From: Streptomyces sp. NBC_00483
GTDB lineage: Bacteria > Actinomycetota > Actinomycetes > Streptomycetales > Streptomycetaceae
DNA: 64,000 bases
Assembly: GCF_036013745.1 (NCBI RefSeq)
Contig: NZ_CP107880.1
Location: forward strand, 8,742,001-8,806,000
Direction: 5' to 3'
The notes under the pieces are model-generated. The model saw only the letters and a program-made list of their open reading frames with translations, did no database searches and was not told where the DNA came from. A program made the position numbers and the translations under genes. Positions 51,231-60,608 of this stretch are shown here, one piece after another. The first letter of the stretch is position 1, and each line of letters opens with the position of its first letter.

Positions 51231-52180
51231 GCTCGATCCTGAACACCACTGATCTCGTCGAGCGGTTGAGCACCGTCATCGCAATCCCGGTGGTGCCCTA
51301 CGGTGAGGACGGCGAGATCGACCACGACCGCGCCGGCGCACTGGCCGCCCGTCTCGTCGCAGGCGGCATCTCGGTCCTGACGCCGAACGGGAACACCGGA
51401 GAGTTCTACGCCCTCACCCCGGCCGAACGGCGGGCGGTCCTGACCACCGTCGCCGCGGCGTGCCCGGCCTCCACGACCCTCGTCGCCGGGGTCGGATTCG
51501 ATGTGCACACCGCTCGCGCGGACGCCCGCTTCGCCCGTGACACCGGCGCGCACGCCATCATGATCCACCAGCCGGTGCTGCCCTACATGTCCCCGGAGGG
51601 CTGGGTCGAGTACAACGCGGCGATCGCTCACTCCGTACCGGAGCTGGGTGTCCTGCCCTATCTCAGCAACCCGGCGATCTCCGGCGCACACATCGCGGCC
51701 CTCGCCGAGCGCGCCCCCAATGTCGTCGGCCTCAAGTACTCGGTGCCCGACCCGGTGGTGTTCGCCGCTCATCGCGAACAGGCCGGGGACGGTCTGCTCT
51801 GGATCGCCGGTCTCGCGGAGTCCTATGCGTCCGCCTACTGGCAGGCCGGTGCTCGTGCGTTCACCTCGGGCCTGGCCAATGTCGCACCGGCCGTGCCCCT
51901 TCAGCTGCTCGCGTCCCTGCAAGCGGGGTGCTACGACGAGGCGGCGGCCCTATGGCGCCGGATCCGCCCCTTCGAGGAGATGCGGGCCCGCAACCAGTCG
52001 GCCGACAACGTGTCCGTGGTGAAGGAAGCCATGCACCAACTCGGCCTGTGCAGGCGCGAGGTGCGCCCGCCGAGCCACGCACTGTCCCGTGCCCGGGTGG
52101 CCGAGGTGACCGAGTCCGTCCGGCCCTGGCGGGAGCTCGTGCCCGCCCTCGACGAGGAGTTCAAGGAGTACGTGGCATGA
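51227..52180 (+). CDS. DapA-superfamily dehydratase/aldolase (5-dehydro-4-deoxyglucarate dehydratase-like)
   Basis: 317 aa from GTG 51227. N-acetylneuraminate-lyase/DHDPS fold: TPNGNTGEFYAL for the carboxylate-binding GxxGE, Tyr120 (HQPVLPYMSP) and the Schiff-base Lys170 (VVGLKYSVPD). The C-terminal KEAMHQLGLCRREVRPP is typical. Members cleave or dehydrate keto-deoxy acids; KdgD-like ones make 2,5-dioxovalerate from 5-keto-4-deoxyglucarate. Placed between an ACS transporter and a dehydratase (ATGA overlap with both), it should handle the dehydratase product. Whether it is an aldolase or a dehydratase is not decided by sequence alone. Confidence 0.85.
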   Translation: MSSILNTTDLVERLSTVIAIPVVPYGEDGEIDHDRAGALAARLVAGGISVLTPNGNTGEFYALTPAERRAVLTTVAAACPASTTLVAGVGFDVHTARADARFARDTGAHAIMIHQPVLPYMSPEGWVEYNAAIAHSVPELGVLPYLSNPAISGAHIAALAERAPNVVGLKYSVPDPVVFAAHREQAGDGLLWIAGLAESYASAYWQAGARAFTSGLANVAPAVPLQLLASLQAGCYDEAAALWRRIRPFEEMRARNQSADNVSVVKEAMHQLGLCRREVRPPSHALSRARVAEVTESVRPWRELVPALDEEFKEYVA

Positions 52181-53325
52181 AGATCGAATCCCTGGAGACC
52201 TTCCGCCAGCGGGTCGGCGACCGGCCCCGCGTCCTGGTGAAGATCACCACCGACAGTGGTGTGTCCGGCTGGTCCGAGGTGTACAACCACGGCCCCGACC
52301 TCGCCTACCTCCCGCTGCTTGACCACCTCTTCGACCAGATCAAGGGCATGGACCCGCTGCGGCCCACCGCGGTCAACCAGTTCCTGCACCAGTCCGCCCG
52401 CTTCCCGCAGGGGGCCCTGGGTACCGCCGCCGTCGCCGCGATCGACCACGCCCTGTGGGACATCGCCGGCAAGGCGCTCGGCGTGCCCGTGTACCAGCTG
52501 CTCGGCGGCGCGGTCCGGGACCGGGTGCGGGTCTACGCCGGGCTGTACAACGCCCCGGACGTCACCGAACTGCGGGACAGGACAGCCGACTTGCACGAGC
52601 GGTTCGGCTTCACGGCATTCAAGCTGAGCCCGTACCGTCGCAATCTGCACAACACCCGGTACGGGCTCGTCGTCCGCGAACTCGGCGACTACTTCGGCGA
52701 CGTACGGCAACACCACCCCGAGGAATGGGAGTTCGCCTTCGACGCCCACGCCTGTCTCTGGGAGCCGCACCAGGCAGTCGAGTTGGGTGCCGCGCTCGCA
52801 CCCAACCAGCCGCTGTTCCTCGAGGAGCCGATCCGTCCCGAGTACATTCCCGCGTGGGGCCGGATCCGCTCGGACCTGCGCGTGCCGCTGGCCACCGGTG
52901 AGTCGCTCTACACCACACAGGAGTTCCTCGCGCTGCTCACGGCAGGCGGCGCCGACATCGTGCAACCCGACATCTGTGTGGTCGGCGGGATGACGCAGAT
53001 GGTGAAGATCGCCGCGATCGCCGAGGCACACTACGTTCCCGTGTCACCGCACAACCCCATGGGTCCGTTGGCCACGGCGGCGAACGTGCACTTCGCGGCG
53101 GCCACCACGAACTTCGGCATCCTCGAATACGGCACGGGCTACCAGGTCGACGACATCTCCTGGTGCCCCGACCCGTATCTCCCGGTCGACGGCCACCTGG
53201 AGCTGCGCCCCGAGCGGCCCGGCTGGGGCATCGAGATCGACGAGGACGCGCTCGTGGCCGACGACTGGGTGTCCTGGAACCGCAGGGTGCCCGTCCGTCC
53301 CGACGGGGCCACTGCCTGGATGTAG
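52177..53325 (+). CDS. Enolase-superfamily sugar-acid dehydratase (D-galactonate dehydratase-like)
   Basis: 382 aa from ATG 52177, overlapping the DapA-like stop. N-terminal cap, then barrel motifs: AFKLSPYRRN at the usual Lys strand, Asp189 and His191 in FDAHACLWEPHQ (DxH as in D-galactonate/mannonate-type dehydratases), Glu in LFLEEPIRPEYIPAW, Glu242 in GES and His292 in SPHNPMGPLATAAN. The DxH and PHNPMGP pattern differs from the KxK enzyme at 5246 and fits galactonate-type hexonate dehydratases, making a 2-keto-3-deoxy acid. Third gene of the operon; substrate inferred as a hexonate or aldarate. Confidence 0.87.
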   Translation: MKIESLETFRQRVGDRPRVLVKITTDSGVSGWSEVYNHGPDLAYLPLLDHLFDQIKGMDPLRPTAVNQFLHQSARFPQGALGTAAVAAIDHALWDIAGKALGVPVYQLLGGAVRDRVRVYAGLYNAPDVTELRDRTADLHERFGFTAFKLSPYRRNLHNTRYGLVVRELGDYFGDVRQHHPEEWEFAFDAHACLWEPHQAVELGAALAPNQPLFLEEPIRPEYIPAWGRIRSDLRVPLATGESLYTTQEFLALLTAGGADIVQPDICVVGGMTQMVKIAAIAEAHYVPVSPHNPMGPLATAANVHFAAATTNFGILEYGTGYQVDDISWCPDPYLPVDGHLELRPERPGWGIEIDEDALVADDWVSWNRRVPVRPDGATAWM

Positions 53326-53421
53326 CCGAGCTCAACGGTGAAATAGATCAATTGCGCGACTTTGGGGTGGGTTCGTCGTTGAGACACGTGACCATGATCA
53401 ACGTGTTCGAGGAGGCGACGG

Positions 53422-53967
53422 ATGAGTAACAGGGCCAAGAAGAAGGGGCGCAAGCATCGCACGGTCAACCGCAGCCCGCGGCCGGTGACTCGACGGACGG
53501 CCGTCGCGGAGCCGGCGGTGGGCCGGGTGCCGCAGCAGGCGAGCGGCCCGGATCTGGACCGCGTGCTGGACAGGCTCGGCTACAGGCGTCTGCGCGTCCC
53601 GGCACCGGCAACACCTGAAACCAGCCCGGAGGCGGGCGCAGAGACAACTCCAGAGGTGGGCTCTGAGGCAAGCCCAGAAGTAGCCCCCGAGGTGAGCTCT
53701 GAGGTGAGCTCTGGGGCGAGCCCAGAGGTGAGGTCTGAGGCAGGCCCCGGGGCAAGCCCGGTCCTGGCGAAGAACACCCTGCTGACGTTGGAGCGGCTCC
53801 AAGAGGCATCCCACGGACTCACGCTTGAGCAACTGTGTGAGGAGGTCGGCTGGACACCCCGCACGGTGACACGCCACCTCAAGAAGCTCGCCGACAGCGG
53901 CCTCGCCGAACAGGCCGAGAACGGGTGCTGGCTCGCGAGCGCGACGGCCGCCACTCCCGTTCGCTAG
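53422..53967 (+). CDS. Winged-helix protein with a basic N-terminus and a repetitive acidic linker
   Basis: 181 aa from ATG 53422. Basic start SNRAKKKGRKHRTVNRSPRP, then a linker (~65-110) of Glu-Val-Ser/Ala-Ser-Pro repeats (TSPEAGAETTPEVGSEASPE and onward). At the C-terminus sits a winged helix, LLTLERLQEASHGLTLEQLCEEVGWTPRTVTRHLKKLADSGLAEQAENGCWLAS. The HTH could be an IclR/MarR-like DNA binder. No family name fits the whole protein. It is alone between the acid-sugar operon and the LacI gene, just before the long palindrome; no link is shown. Confidence 0.65.
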   Translation: MSNRAKKKGRKHRTVNRSPRPVTRRTAVAEPAVGRVPQQASGPDLDRVLDRLGYRRLRVPAPATPETSPEAGAETTPEVGSEASPEVAPEVSSEVSSGASPEVRSEAGPGASPVLAKNTLLTLERLQEASHGLTLEQLCEEVGWTPRTVTRHLKKLADSGLAEQAENGCWLASATAATPVR

Positions 53968-54081
53968 TACGCGACGTGGAGACCGCCGGGCGGCGAACGC
54001 GGCCCGGCGGTCCAACATGCCCTCCGGGGTGGCAAGTTGTGCGGCCCGCCGAACATCGTGCGCAAGGTCTTGACGCTCGTT

Positions 54082-54137
54082 TCGGCCGTGTGAACGATGG
54101 CCTGACTACGTAGTCAGGCCATCGTTCACACGGCCGA
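54082..54137. promoter_or_regulatory. 56-bp perfect palindrome upstream of lacI
   Basis: Bases 54082-54109 (TCGGCCGTGTGAACGATGGC...) are followed without a gap by their exact reverse complement at 54110-54137; the centre is TAC|GTA. The whole sequence can form a 28-bp stem, with loop bases only at the centre, or be two inverted binding sites back to back. It lies 19 bp before the lacI ATG and 115 bp after the previous stop. Confidence 0.9.
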
Positions 54138-54155
54138 GGACGATCGGGAGGGTGC

Positions 54156-55166
54156 ATGCCGACCACCATGACCGACGTGGCCCGTGCCGCCGGCGTCTCC
54201 CAGAAGACGGTGTCCCGCGTCGTCAACGGTGAGCCGTACGTGAGCGCCGAAATCCGCGAGCGTGTGCACCGGGCCATCAGGGACCTCGACTTCCGCCCCA
54301 ACAACACGGCCCGCGCGCTGCTCAAGGGAAGACACCGCCGCATCGGCGTGGTCTCGCTCGGCAGCGCGCACTACGGGCCCACGACTCTCCTCATGGCGCT
54401 GGAACGGGCCATGCAGCGGGCCGGTTACGCGTTCGCGCTGGCCGGCACCCGCGACGGCCGGGACAGGAGTCTCGCCGCGGCCGTCGCCTCGTTGCTGACC
54501 CAGGGCGTCGACGGCGTCGTGCTGTCCGAGCCGGTCGACGACGGCTCGCCGCTCCGGTTCCGCTGCGACGTGCCGATGGTCAGCCTGGGCGAACCCGTGG
54601 AGCTGTCCGGTGCCGCGGGCGCCGTGGTCTGCGCCGACGGGGTGGCCGACGCCCGATGCGCCACCGAACACCTCCTCGCCCTCGGCCACCGCACCGTGTG
54701 GCACATACCGGGCCCCGACAACTGGTTCAGCGCCCGTGACCGCGAACGAGGTTGGCGTGCGGCGCTGGCGGAGGCCGGCGTCGCGGCGCCGCCGCTCGCC
54801 CCCGCGGGCGACTGGACCCCCGCCTCCGGCTACCGCGCCGCCCGGCAACTGGCCCGCGACCCCGACGTCACCGCCGTCTTCGTGGCCAACGACGAGATGG
54901 CACTCGGCGCCCTGCGAGCCTTCACCGAGGCCGGGCGCCGCGTCCCCGAGGACGTCAGTGTCGTCGGCTTCGACGACATCCCGGCGGCCGCCTACCTCAC
55001 CCCGCCGCTCACCACCGTCCGACAGGACTTCGCGACCGTCGCCACCCGCGCCGTCGACGTCCTGACCGCCATGATCGAGGACACCCCTCGACCGGCCGAA
55101 CCACCTTACCTGGCAAGCCAGTTGGTCCTACGGGAGTCCACCGCGACGCGAGCCCGGACGACGTAA
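54156..55166 (+). CDS. LacI-family regulator of the beta-galactoside operon
   Basis: 336 aa from ATG 54156 (GGGAGG upstream). LacI HTH and hinge: MTDVARAAGVSQKTVSRVVNGEPYVSAEIRERVHRAIRDLDFRPNNTARALLKGRHRRIGVV. The periplasmic-binding-protein-like core follows (GTRDGRDRSLAAAVASLLTQG, VANDEMALGALRAF, VVGFDDIPAAAYLTPPLTTVRQDF). It is upstream of, and in the same orientation as, a sugar ABC importer and a GH42 beta-galactosidase. It probably represses them until a galactoside-type inducer binds. Confidence 0.9.
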   Translation: MPTTMTDVARAAGVSQKTVSRVVNGEPYVSAEIRERVHRAIRDLDFRPNNTARALLKGRHRRIGVVSLGSAHYGPTTLLMALERAMQRAGYAFALAGTRDGRDRSLAAAVASLLTQGVDGVVLSEPVDDGSPLRFRCDVPMVSLGEPVELSGAAGAVVCADGVADARCATEHLLALGHRTVWHIPGPDNWFSARDRERGWRAALAEAGVAAPPLAPAGDWTPASGYRAARQLARDPDVTAVFVANDEMALGALRAFTEAGRRVPEDVSVVGFDDIPAAAYLTPPLTTVRQDFATVATRAVDVLTAMIEDTPRPAEPPYLASQLVLRESTATRARTT

Positions 55167-55313
55167 ACCGCGCACACCCGTCCACCCATCCACCGACAGA
55201 CCGGAATGCCCCCCCGGTCCGCCCCGCCATGCCCGCACACGGCCCCGCCGCCCCCGACACCCACCACCCACGCATCGCCCCCGTCCCCACCCGCACCACG
55301 TGAGGAGTCACGT

Positions 55314-56702
55314 GTGTTCACCCCGAGCCGCCACCTCCACCTCTACCGCCCACCCACGCCCCGCTCACCCTCACCCCGACCACCCTCCCGCCGCGCCCTG
55401 CTCCGAGGTGCCGCCGGGCTCGGTGTCACCGCCGCGCTCGCCGCCTGCGGGCAAGGTGCCACCACGCCCCGTACGTCCGGCGACGTCACCCTCGCCCTGT
55501 GGACCCACGACCAGAACTACGAGAAGTTCTTCACTCGTTCCATACCGGCCGCCGACCGGCTCACCGACTTCGCGTACCGCCTGAGCACCACGTTGGCGGG
55601 CGCCCCCGATCTGGTCACCAAGCTGCTCGCCCAGGCGGTCGCCGAGCGTGGTGTGCCGGACATGGTCGGCTTCGAGATGAGCGCCTTTCCGCGGATGCTG
55701 CGCGGTGACATCGCCGAGCGGCTGTTGCGCGACTTCGGCGAGGACGTGGCGAAAGTGCCGGGACTGAAGGAGGACCTGCTGCCCGCGCGCACCGCCCCGT
55801 TCAGCAAGGACGGCAAGCTCTACGGCCTGGACTCCGACACCCCACTGGTCGTGCACTACTACCGCAGGGACCTCTTCGAGAAGTACGGGCTGCCGGTCGC
55901 GGCCGACACCTGGGAGGAGTTCGCCAAGTTCGGCGAACGCGCCCACCGCAAGCACGACGTCGCGCTCAATGCGGTCGTCACCGGCCCCGACGTCAACCAG
56001 GTCGTGCAGTCCTTCCAGATGCTGTTCAACCAGCGCGGCGGCGGCCTCTTCGACAAGGACCAGAACCTCACCCTGGACTCGCCCGAGGCGGCGGAGGCCC
56101 TGGAGTTCATCTGCCGTGGTCTGCGGGCCGGCTTCATCACTCCTGTCTCCGACTACTTCGGCGGCCCGATGCAGGCCGCGCTCAAGCAGGGCAAGGTGAT
56201 CGGTGTCCTCATGGCGACCTGGTTCAAGATCTACGGTCTGATGCCCAACGTGCCGGAACAGAAAGGGAGATGGGGCATGGCGGCCCCACCCCGGTTCTCC
56301 GCGGGCGGCCACGCCACCTCCACCAGCGGCGGCACCGGATTCGGCGTGCTGCGGGACAAGCCCAACTCCCGGGCCGCCGCGGAGTTTCTGCACAGCGCCT
56401 ATCTCACCCACGAGGCCCAGGTCCGCCGCTTCCACGAGCTCGGCTATCTGCCCACCCGCGCCTCCGTCTACAAGGACAAGGCCCTGCTCCGCACCACCGA
56501 CGCCTACCTCGGCGGGCAGCGCCCGTTCGACGTCTACACCGCGCTCCTCGACGACGCACCCCGCGTCTATGTCAGCCCCGATCAGTCGATCCTCAACGAC
56601 GTGCTCGCCGGCTGTCTGCTCAGCGCCTACCGCGGCGACCTCACACCACGCGCCGCCATCCGCAAGGCCGCCGCCGACTTCCGCGACCAGGCGGGGAGGT
56701 AG
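55314..56702 (+). CDS. Sugar ABC transporter substrate-binding lipoprotein
   Basis: 462 aa from GTG 55314 with GAGGAG at 55303-55308. Twin-Arg type signal SRRALLRGAAGLGVTAALAACG with lipobox LAAC (Cys ~43), so a membrane-anchored lipoprotein. Family-1 extracellular binding fold: LALWTHDQNYEKFFTRSIPA, VVHYYRRDLFEKYGLPVAADTWEEFAKFGERA, LMATWFKIYGLMPNVPEQKGRWGMAAPPRFS. Followed by two permeases and a beta-galactosidase; an oligosaccharide with galactose is the likely ligand. The signal region is Pro/Arg rich. Confidence 0.9.
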   Translation: MFTPSRHLHLYRPPTPRSPSPRPPSRRALLRGAAGLGVTAALAACGQGATTPRTSGDVTLALWTHDQNYEKFFTRSIPAADRLTDFAYRLSTTLAGAPDLVTKLLAQAVAERGVPDMVGFEMSAFPRMLRGDIAERLLRDFGEDVAKVPGLKEDLLPARTAPFSKDGKLYGLDSDTPLVVHYYRRDLFEKYGLPVAADTWEEFAKFGERAHRKHDVALNAVVTGPDVNQVVQSFQMLFNQRGGGLFDKDQNLTLDSPEAAEALEFICRGLRAGFITPVSDYFGGPMQAALKQGKVIGVLMATWFKIYGLMPNVPEQKGRWGMAAPPRFSAGGHATSTSGGTGFGVLRDKPNSRAAAEFLHSAYLTHEAQVRRFHELGYLPTRASVYKDKALLRTTDAYLGGQRPFDVYTALLDDAPRVYVSPDQSILNDVLAGCLLSAYRGDLTPRAAIRKAAADFRDQAGR

Positions 56703-56704
56703 CC

Positions 56705-57640
56705 ATGACCTCGACATCCCTGCGCGCCCGCCCCGTCCGTGTCACCGAGACCGCCGCCACGGACGGCCGGAAGCGCCGCGCACCCCTCCACCCGTACCTC
56801 TTCATCGCCCCGTTCTACGTGCTGTACGTGCTGTTCATGCTGGTCCCCATCGCGGTGGCGATCTGGCTCAGCCTGTGCGAGTGGGTCGGGCTCGGCACCC
56901 CGCACTGGGTCGGCCTGCGCAACTACCAGCACCTGCTGACCGACGCGAGCTTCCACCGGGCGCTCGGCAACACAGGGATATATGTCCTGGTCAGCCTTCT
57001 GGTCATCGTGCCCGCCGCGCTGTTCGTCGCCCAGGCCATCAACGCCCGCGGGGTCCGCGCCCGCGACCTGTGGCGGACCGCGTACTTCGTGCCGATCGTG
57101 GTGTCACCGATCGTCGTCGCCCTGATCTTCGGGCTCATCTTCGACCAGCAATTCGGGCTGCTCAACTCGCTGCTGCGGGCGCTGTTCGGCACCGGCTCCG
57201 TCGACTGGCTGGGCGATCCGACCCTGTCCAAGGTCGCCATCTCCCTTGTCATGGTGTGGCGTTGGACCGGCTACCTCACCATCTTCTTCCTCGCCGGACT
57301 GCAGAACGTGCCGCGCGAACTGTACGAGGCCGCGGCCATCGACGGCGCCGGGCGGGTGCGCACCTTCGTCACCGTCACCCTGCCCTCGCTGAAGCCGGTG
57401 ACCGCGTTCGTCGCGGTGACCTCGTTCATCGGCGCCGCGCAGATCTTCGACGAGCCGTATCTGCTCACCGGCGGCGGTCCTGCCGAAGCGACCCTGTCCG
57501 TGGCCATGTTCATCTACCGGGCCGCCTTCGAACGCCAGCAGTTCGGCTACGCGGCCGCTGCCGGGGTCGTGCTGTTCGTCGTCGTCTTCACCCTCAGCCG
57601 GATCTTCAACCGGCTGCTCGGCATCGGGAGGACCCAGTGA
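56705..57640 (+). CDS. Sugar ABC transporter permease (MalF type)
   Basis: 311 aa from ATG 56705, two bases after the binding-protein stop. Six TM segments; HPYLFIAPFYVLYVLFMLVPI at the start. The ATPase-contact EAA loop is ELYEAAAIDGAGRVRTFVTVTLP (~217-239). LTGGGPAEATLSVAMFIYRAAF near the C-terminus is typical of MalF-type sugar permeases. Overlaps the next permease by 4 bp. No ATPase gene is adjacent; as in other actinomycetes a shared MsiK-type ATPase probably drives it. Confidence 0.9.
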   Translation: MTSTSLRARPVRVTETAATDGRKRRAPLHPYLFIAPFYVLYVLFMLVPIAVAIWLSLCEWVGLGTPHWVGLRNYQHLLTDASFHRALGNTGIYVLVSLLVIVPAALFVAQAINARGVRARDLWRTAYFVPIVVSPIVVALIFGLIFDQQFGLLNSLLRALFGTGSVDWLGDPTLSKVAISLVMVWRWTGYLTIFFLAGLQNVPRELYEAAAIDGAGRVRTFVTVTLPSLKPVTAFVAVTSFIGAAQIFDEPYLLTGGGPAEATLSVAMFIYRAAFERQQFGYAAAAGVVLFVVVFTLSRIFNRLLGIGRTQ

Positions 57641-58476
57641 GCGCCCCAGTGAACGTCACGGTGCTGCGCCGTCCCCTCCTCTACACCACCCTCGGTGTGC
57701 TGCTGCTCGCCTTCACCGCCCCACTCCTCTGGGCGGTCAGTGGCTCCTTCAAGCGGCGCGGTGACATCTTCGGCTACCCGCCGAAACTCATCCCGTCCCC
57801 GGCCACACTCGCCAACTTCCGTTCCCTGCTCACCGAGCAGCCCTTCGGTCGCTGGTTCCTGATGAGCGCCGTGGTCGCGCTGCTCGCCACCGTGGTCTCG
57901 GTGTTCGTCTGCGCGCTTGCCGGATACGGCTTCGCCAAATTCCGTTTCGCCGGGAAACGGTTCCTGTTCGGCGTGATGTTCAGCTCGCTGTCGATCCCGT
58001 TCGCGGTGATCCTCGTGCCGCTGTTCGTGATCCTCGTGAAGACCGGACTCGGCAGCCCGTGGTTCGCGCTGATCGTGCCGTGGGTGGCACCCGCGTTCGG
58101 CATTTTCATGATGCAGCAATACATTGTGCAGAGCGTCCCGGACGAGATCCTTGAGGCCGCCCGTATCGACGGCGCGAGCGAGTTCGGGATCTTCCGGCGT
58201 GTGGTGCTGCCACTGCTGCGGCCCTCGCTCGGCGCGCTCGGTGTCTGGCAGTTCCTGCAGAGCTACAACAGCTTCCTGTGGCCGCTGGTCCTGGTCTCCG
58301 ACAGCTCCCAGTACACCCTTCCCCTCGGCCTGCAGACCCTCTTCCGGGCCGAGAACCGCCAGTACGACCTGGTCCTCGCAGGATCCGTGCTCGCGGTGCT
58401 CCCCGCCGTCCTCGTCTTCGTCCTCCTGCGCAAACAGCTCCTGGAGGGCCTTTCCACAGGCGCGGTCAAGGGGTGA
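57637..58476 (+). CDS. Sugar ABC transporter permease (MalG type)
   Basis: 279 aa from GTG 57637, overlapping the MalF-type stop (GTGA). Six TM segments; FTAPLLWAVSGSFKRRGDIFG at the first helix, EAA loop EILEAARIDGASEFGIFRRVVLP, and ending LRKQLLEGLSTGAVKG as MalG-type subunits do. Forms the translocation pore with the MalF-type partner. A GH42 gene follows 53 bp downstream, so imported galactosides can be cut in the cytoplasm. Confidence 0.9.
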   Translation: MSAPVNVTVLRRPLLYTTLGVLLLAFTAPLLWAVSGSFKRRGDIFGYPPKLIPSPATLANFRSLLTEQPFGRWFLMSAVVALLATVVSVFVCALAGYGFAKFRFAGKRFLFGVMFSSLSIPFAVILVPLFVILVKTGLGSPWFALIVPWVAPAFGIFMMQQYIVQSVPDEILEAARIDGASEFGIFRRVVLPLLRPSLGALGVWQFLQSYNSFLWPLVLVSDSSQYTLPLGLQTLFRAENRQYDLVLAGSVLAVLPAVLVFVLLRKQLLEGLSTGAVKG

Positions 58477-58529
58477 ACGCCACCCGCCGATCCGCGTCAC
58501 CTCACGCTCAACTCACTTATAGGAGAGCC

Positions 58530-60608
58530 ATGTTCGACCTCCCGAACCGGGTCCTGTTCGGCGCCGCCTACTATCACGAGTACCAGCCCCACGACCGGCT
58601 CAAGGACGACCTCGACCAGATGGCCGAGGCGCACTTCACCGTCATCCGGGTCGGCGAGTCCGTCTGGTCGACGTGGGAACCGGACAATGGCCGCTTCGAC
58701 CTCGACTGGCTGCAACCCGTCCTGGACGGCGCGCACGAGCGCGGCATCTCCGTCGTCCTGGGCACCCCGACGTACGCCGTACCGCCGTGGCTCGCCCGGC
58801 TCTACCCGGAGATCGCGGGGGAGCGGAAGACGGGACAGCGGATCGGCTGGGGCGCCCGCCAGGAAGTCGACTTCACCCACCCCGCGTTCCGCTTCCACGC
58901 CGAACGCGTCATCCGCAAAATCACCGAACGCTACGCCTCACACCCGGCCGTCATCGGCTTCCAGGTCGACAACGAACCCGGCAACGAACTCCTCCACAAC
59001 CACGGCGTCTTCCAGCAGTTCACCGACCGGCTGCGCGCGCAGTACGGCGACGTGGAGACCCTGAACCGCGAATGGGGCCTGGTCTACTGGTCGCACCGGC
59101 TCGCCACCTGGGCCGACCTGTGGACCCCCGACAACAACGCGCAGCCCCAGTACGACCTGGCCTGGCGCCGCTTCCAGGCCGACCTCACCACCGAGTTCAT
59201 CGGCTGGCAGGCGGACATCGTGCGCGAGTACGCGCGACCCGACCAGTTCGTCACCACGTGCATCGCCTACGAACGCCCGGGCATCGAGGACGATCAACTG
59301 ACGCGCCGCCTCGACGTCACCGCCGGCAACCCCTACTACGCGATGCAGGACGGCCTCGCCCACCCCGAGGGACCGCAGTCCCCGCAGGGCTGGACCACCT
59401 CCGGCACCTGGGCCCTGTACCGCAGCGCGGACCGCATGTACTCCTCGCGACAGGAGTCGTTCCTCGTCACGGAGACCAACGCCCAGGCCATCGGCGGCAG
59501 TTGGCACAACCGCCCGGCGTACGACGGGCAGTGGCGGCAGGCGGCATGGGCGCTCATCTCACGCGGTGCCTCGATGATCGAGTACTGGCACTGGCACACG
59601 CTGCACTTCGGTACGGAGACGTACTGGGGCGGCATCCTGCCCCACAACGGCCGCCCCGGCCGCGCCTACCGCGAACTCGCCACGCTGGGCAGTGAATTGG
59701 AGACGGCGGGCGACCTGGTGGCAGGTCTCACCCCCGACGCGGATGTCGCCTTCCTCTACGCGGGCCCCAGCAAGTGGGCACTACAGGCCCAGCCCGCACT
59801 CGCCCGACCCGACGGGGGAGCGGACCCGAACTCGTACCAGACCATCTTCGACGCGTTCTACCGCGGCGCCTTCGACGCGGGCCTCCAGACGAGGGTGCTC
59901 CACCCAAGCCAACTGTCGGCCGCTGCCTCCGACTTGCCACCGATACTCGTGGCCCCGGCCTACTACGCGGCCGACGACATCACCCTCGACCTTCTCACCG
60001 CATACGCCGAACAAGGCGGCCATCTCATCATCGGCCCGCGCACGGCGTACGCCGACGAGGAGGCCCGCGCCCGCACGGACGCTCAACCCGCGCGTCTCGC
60101 CGAGGCCGCCGGAGTGACGTACGACGAGTTCAGCAACCTGTCCGCACCCCTCACGGTCCACGGCACGGACGCCTTCCCGCTGGAGGCCGACGCGCAGGCG
60201 TTGCACTGGGCGGACGGCCTGACACCGACGGACGCGCAGGCCCTGGCCTCGTACGAGCACCCGCACTTCGGGCGCTGGCCAGCCATCACCACGCGCGCGC
60301 ACGGTGCCGGCCGCATCACGTACGTCGGCACGGTCCCGGACCCGGCGCTGGGGCGCGCCCTGTTCGGCTGGGCCGCACCCGATCCCGCGACGGCCTGGCG
60401 CCCCGAGGCCCCCAGCGTCACCACCACGTCCGCGACCGCCCGCGACGGCCGCCGGGTCCGCTTCCTGCACAACTGGTCCTGGGAGCCGCAGACCTTCACC
60501 GCGCCGGAGGCGGTGCGCGACGTGCTGACCGGGGACGTCCACGAGCGCGGAGGCGACATCACGCTCGGGGCGTGGGACGTGCGGGTGCTGGAGGTGACGG
60601 GGCGGTGA
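58530..60608 (+). CDS. GH42 beta-galactosidase
   Basis: 692 aa from ATG 58530 (AGGAG at 58521-58525). GH42 A-domain TIM barrel: FGAAYYHEYQPHDRLKDDLDQM, RVGESVWSTWEPDNGRFDLDWL; acid/base Glu149 in FQVDNEPGNEL and nucleophile Glu315 in LVTETNAQAIGGSW; SMIEYWHWHTLHFGTETYWGG. The trimerisation domain (~395-610) and a small C-terminal beta domain (LHNWSWEPQTFTAPEAV) follow. No signal peptide, so it is intracellular. It removes terminal beta-linked galactose from oligosaccharides brought in by the preceding ABC importer. Confidence 0.93.
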   Translation: MFDLPNRVLFGAAYYHEYQPHDRLKDDLDQMAEAHFTVIRVGESVWSTWEPDNGRFDLDWLQPVLDGAHERGISVVLGTPTYAVPPWLARLYPEIAGERKTGQRIGWGARQEVDFTHPAFRFHAERVIRKITERYASHPAVIGFQVDNEPGNELLHNHGVFQQFTDRLRAQYGDVETLNREWGLVYWSHRLATWADLWTPDNNAQPQYDLAWRRFQADLTTEFIGWQADIVREYARPDQFVTTCIAYERPGIEDDQLTRRLDVTAGNPYYAMQDGLAHPEGPQSPQGWTTSGTWALYRSADRMYSSRQESFLVTETNAQAIGGSWHNRPAYDGQWRQAAWALISRGASMIEYWHWHTLHFGTETYWGGILPHNGRPGRAYRELATLGSELETAGDLVAGLTPDADVAFLYAGPSKWALQAQPALARPDGGADPNSYQTIFDAFYRGAFDAGLQTRVLHPSQLSAAASDLPPILVAPAYYAADDITLDLLTAYAEQGGHLIIGPRTAYADEEARARTDAQPARLAEAAGVTYDEFSNLSAPLTVHGTDAFPLEADAQALHWADGLTPTDAQALASYEHPHFGRWPAITTRAHGAGRITYVGTVPDPALGRALFGWAAPDPATAWRPEAPSVTTTSATARDGRRVRFLHNWSWEPQTFTAPEAVRDVLTGDVHERGGDITLGAWDVRVLEVTGR

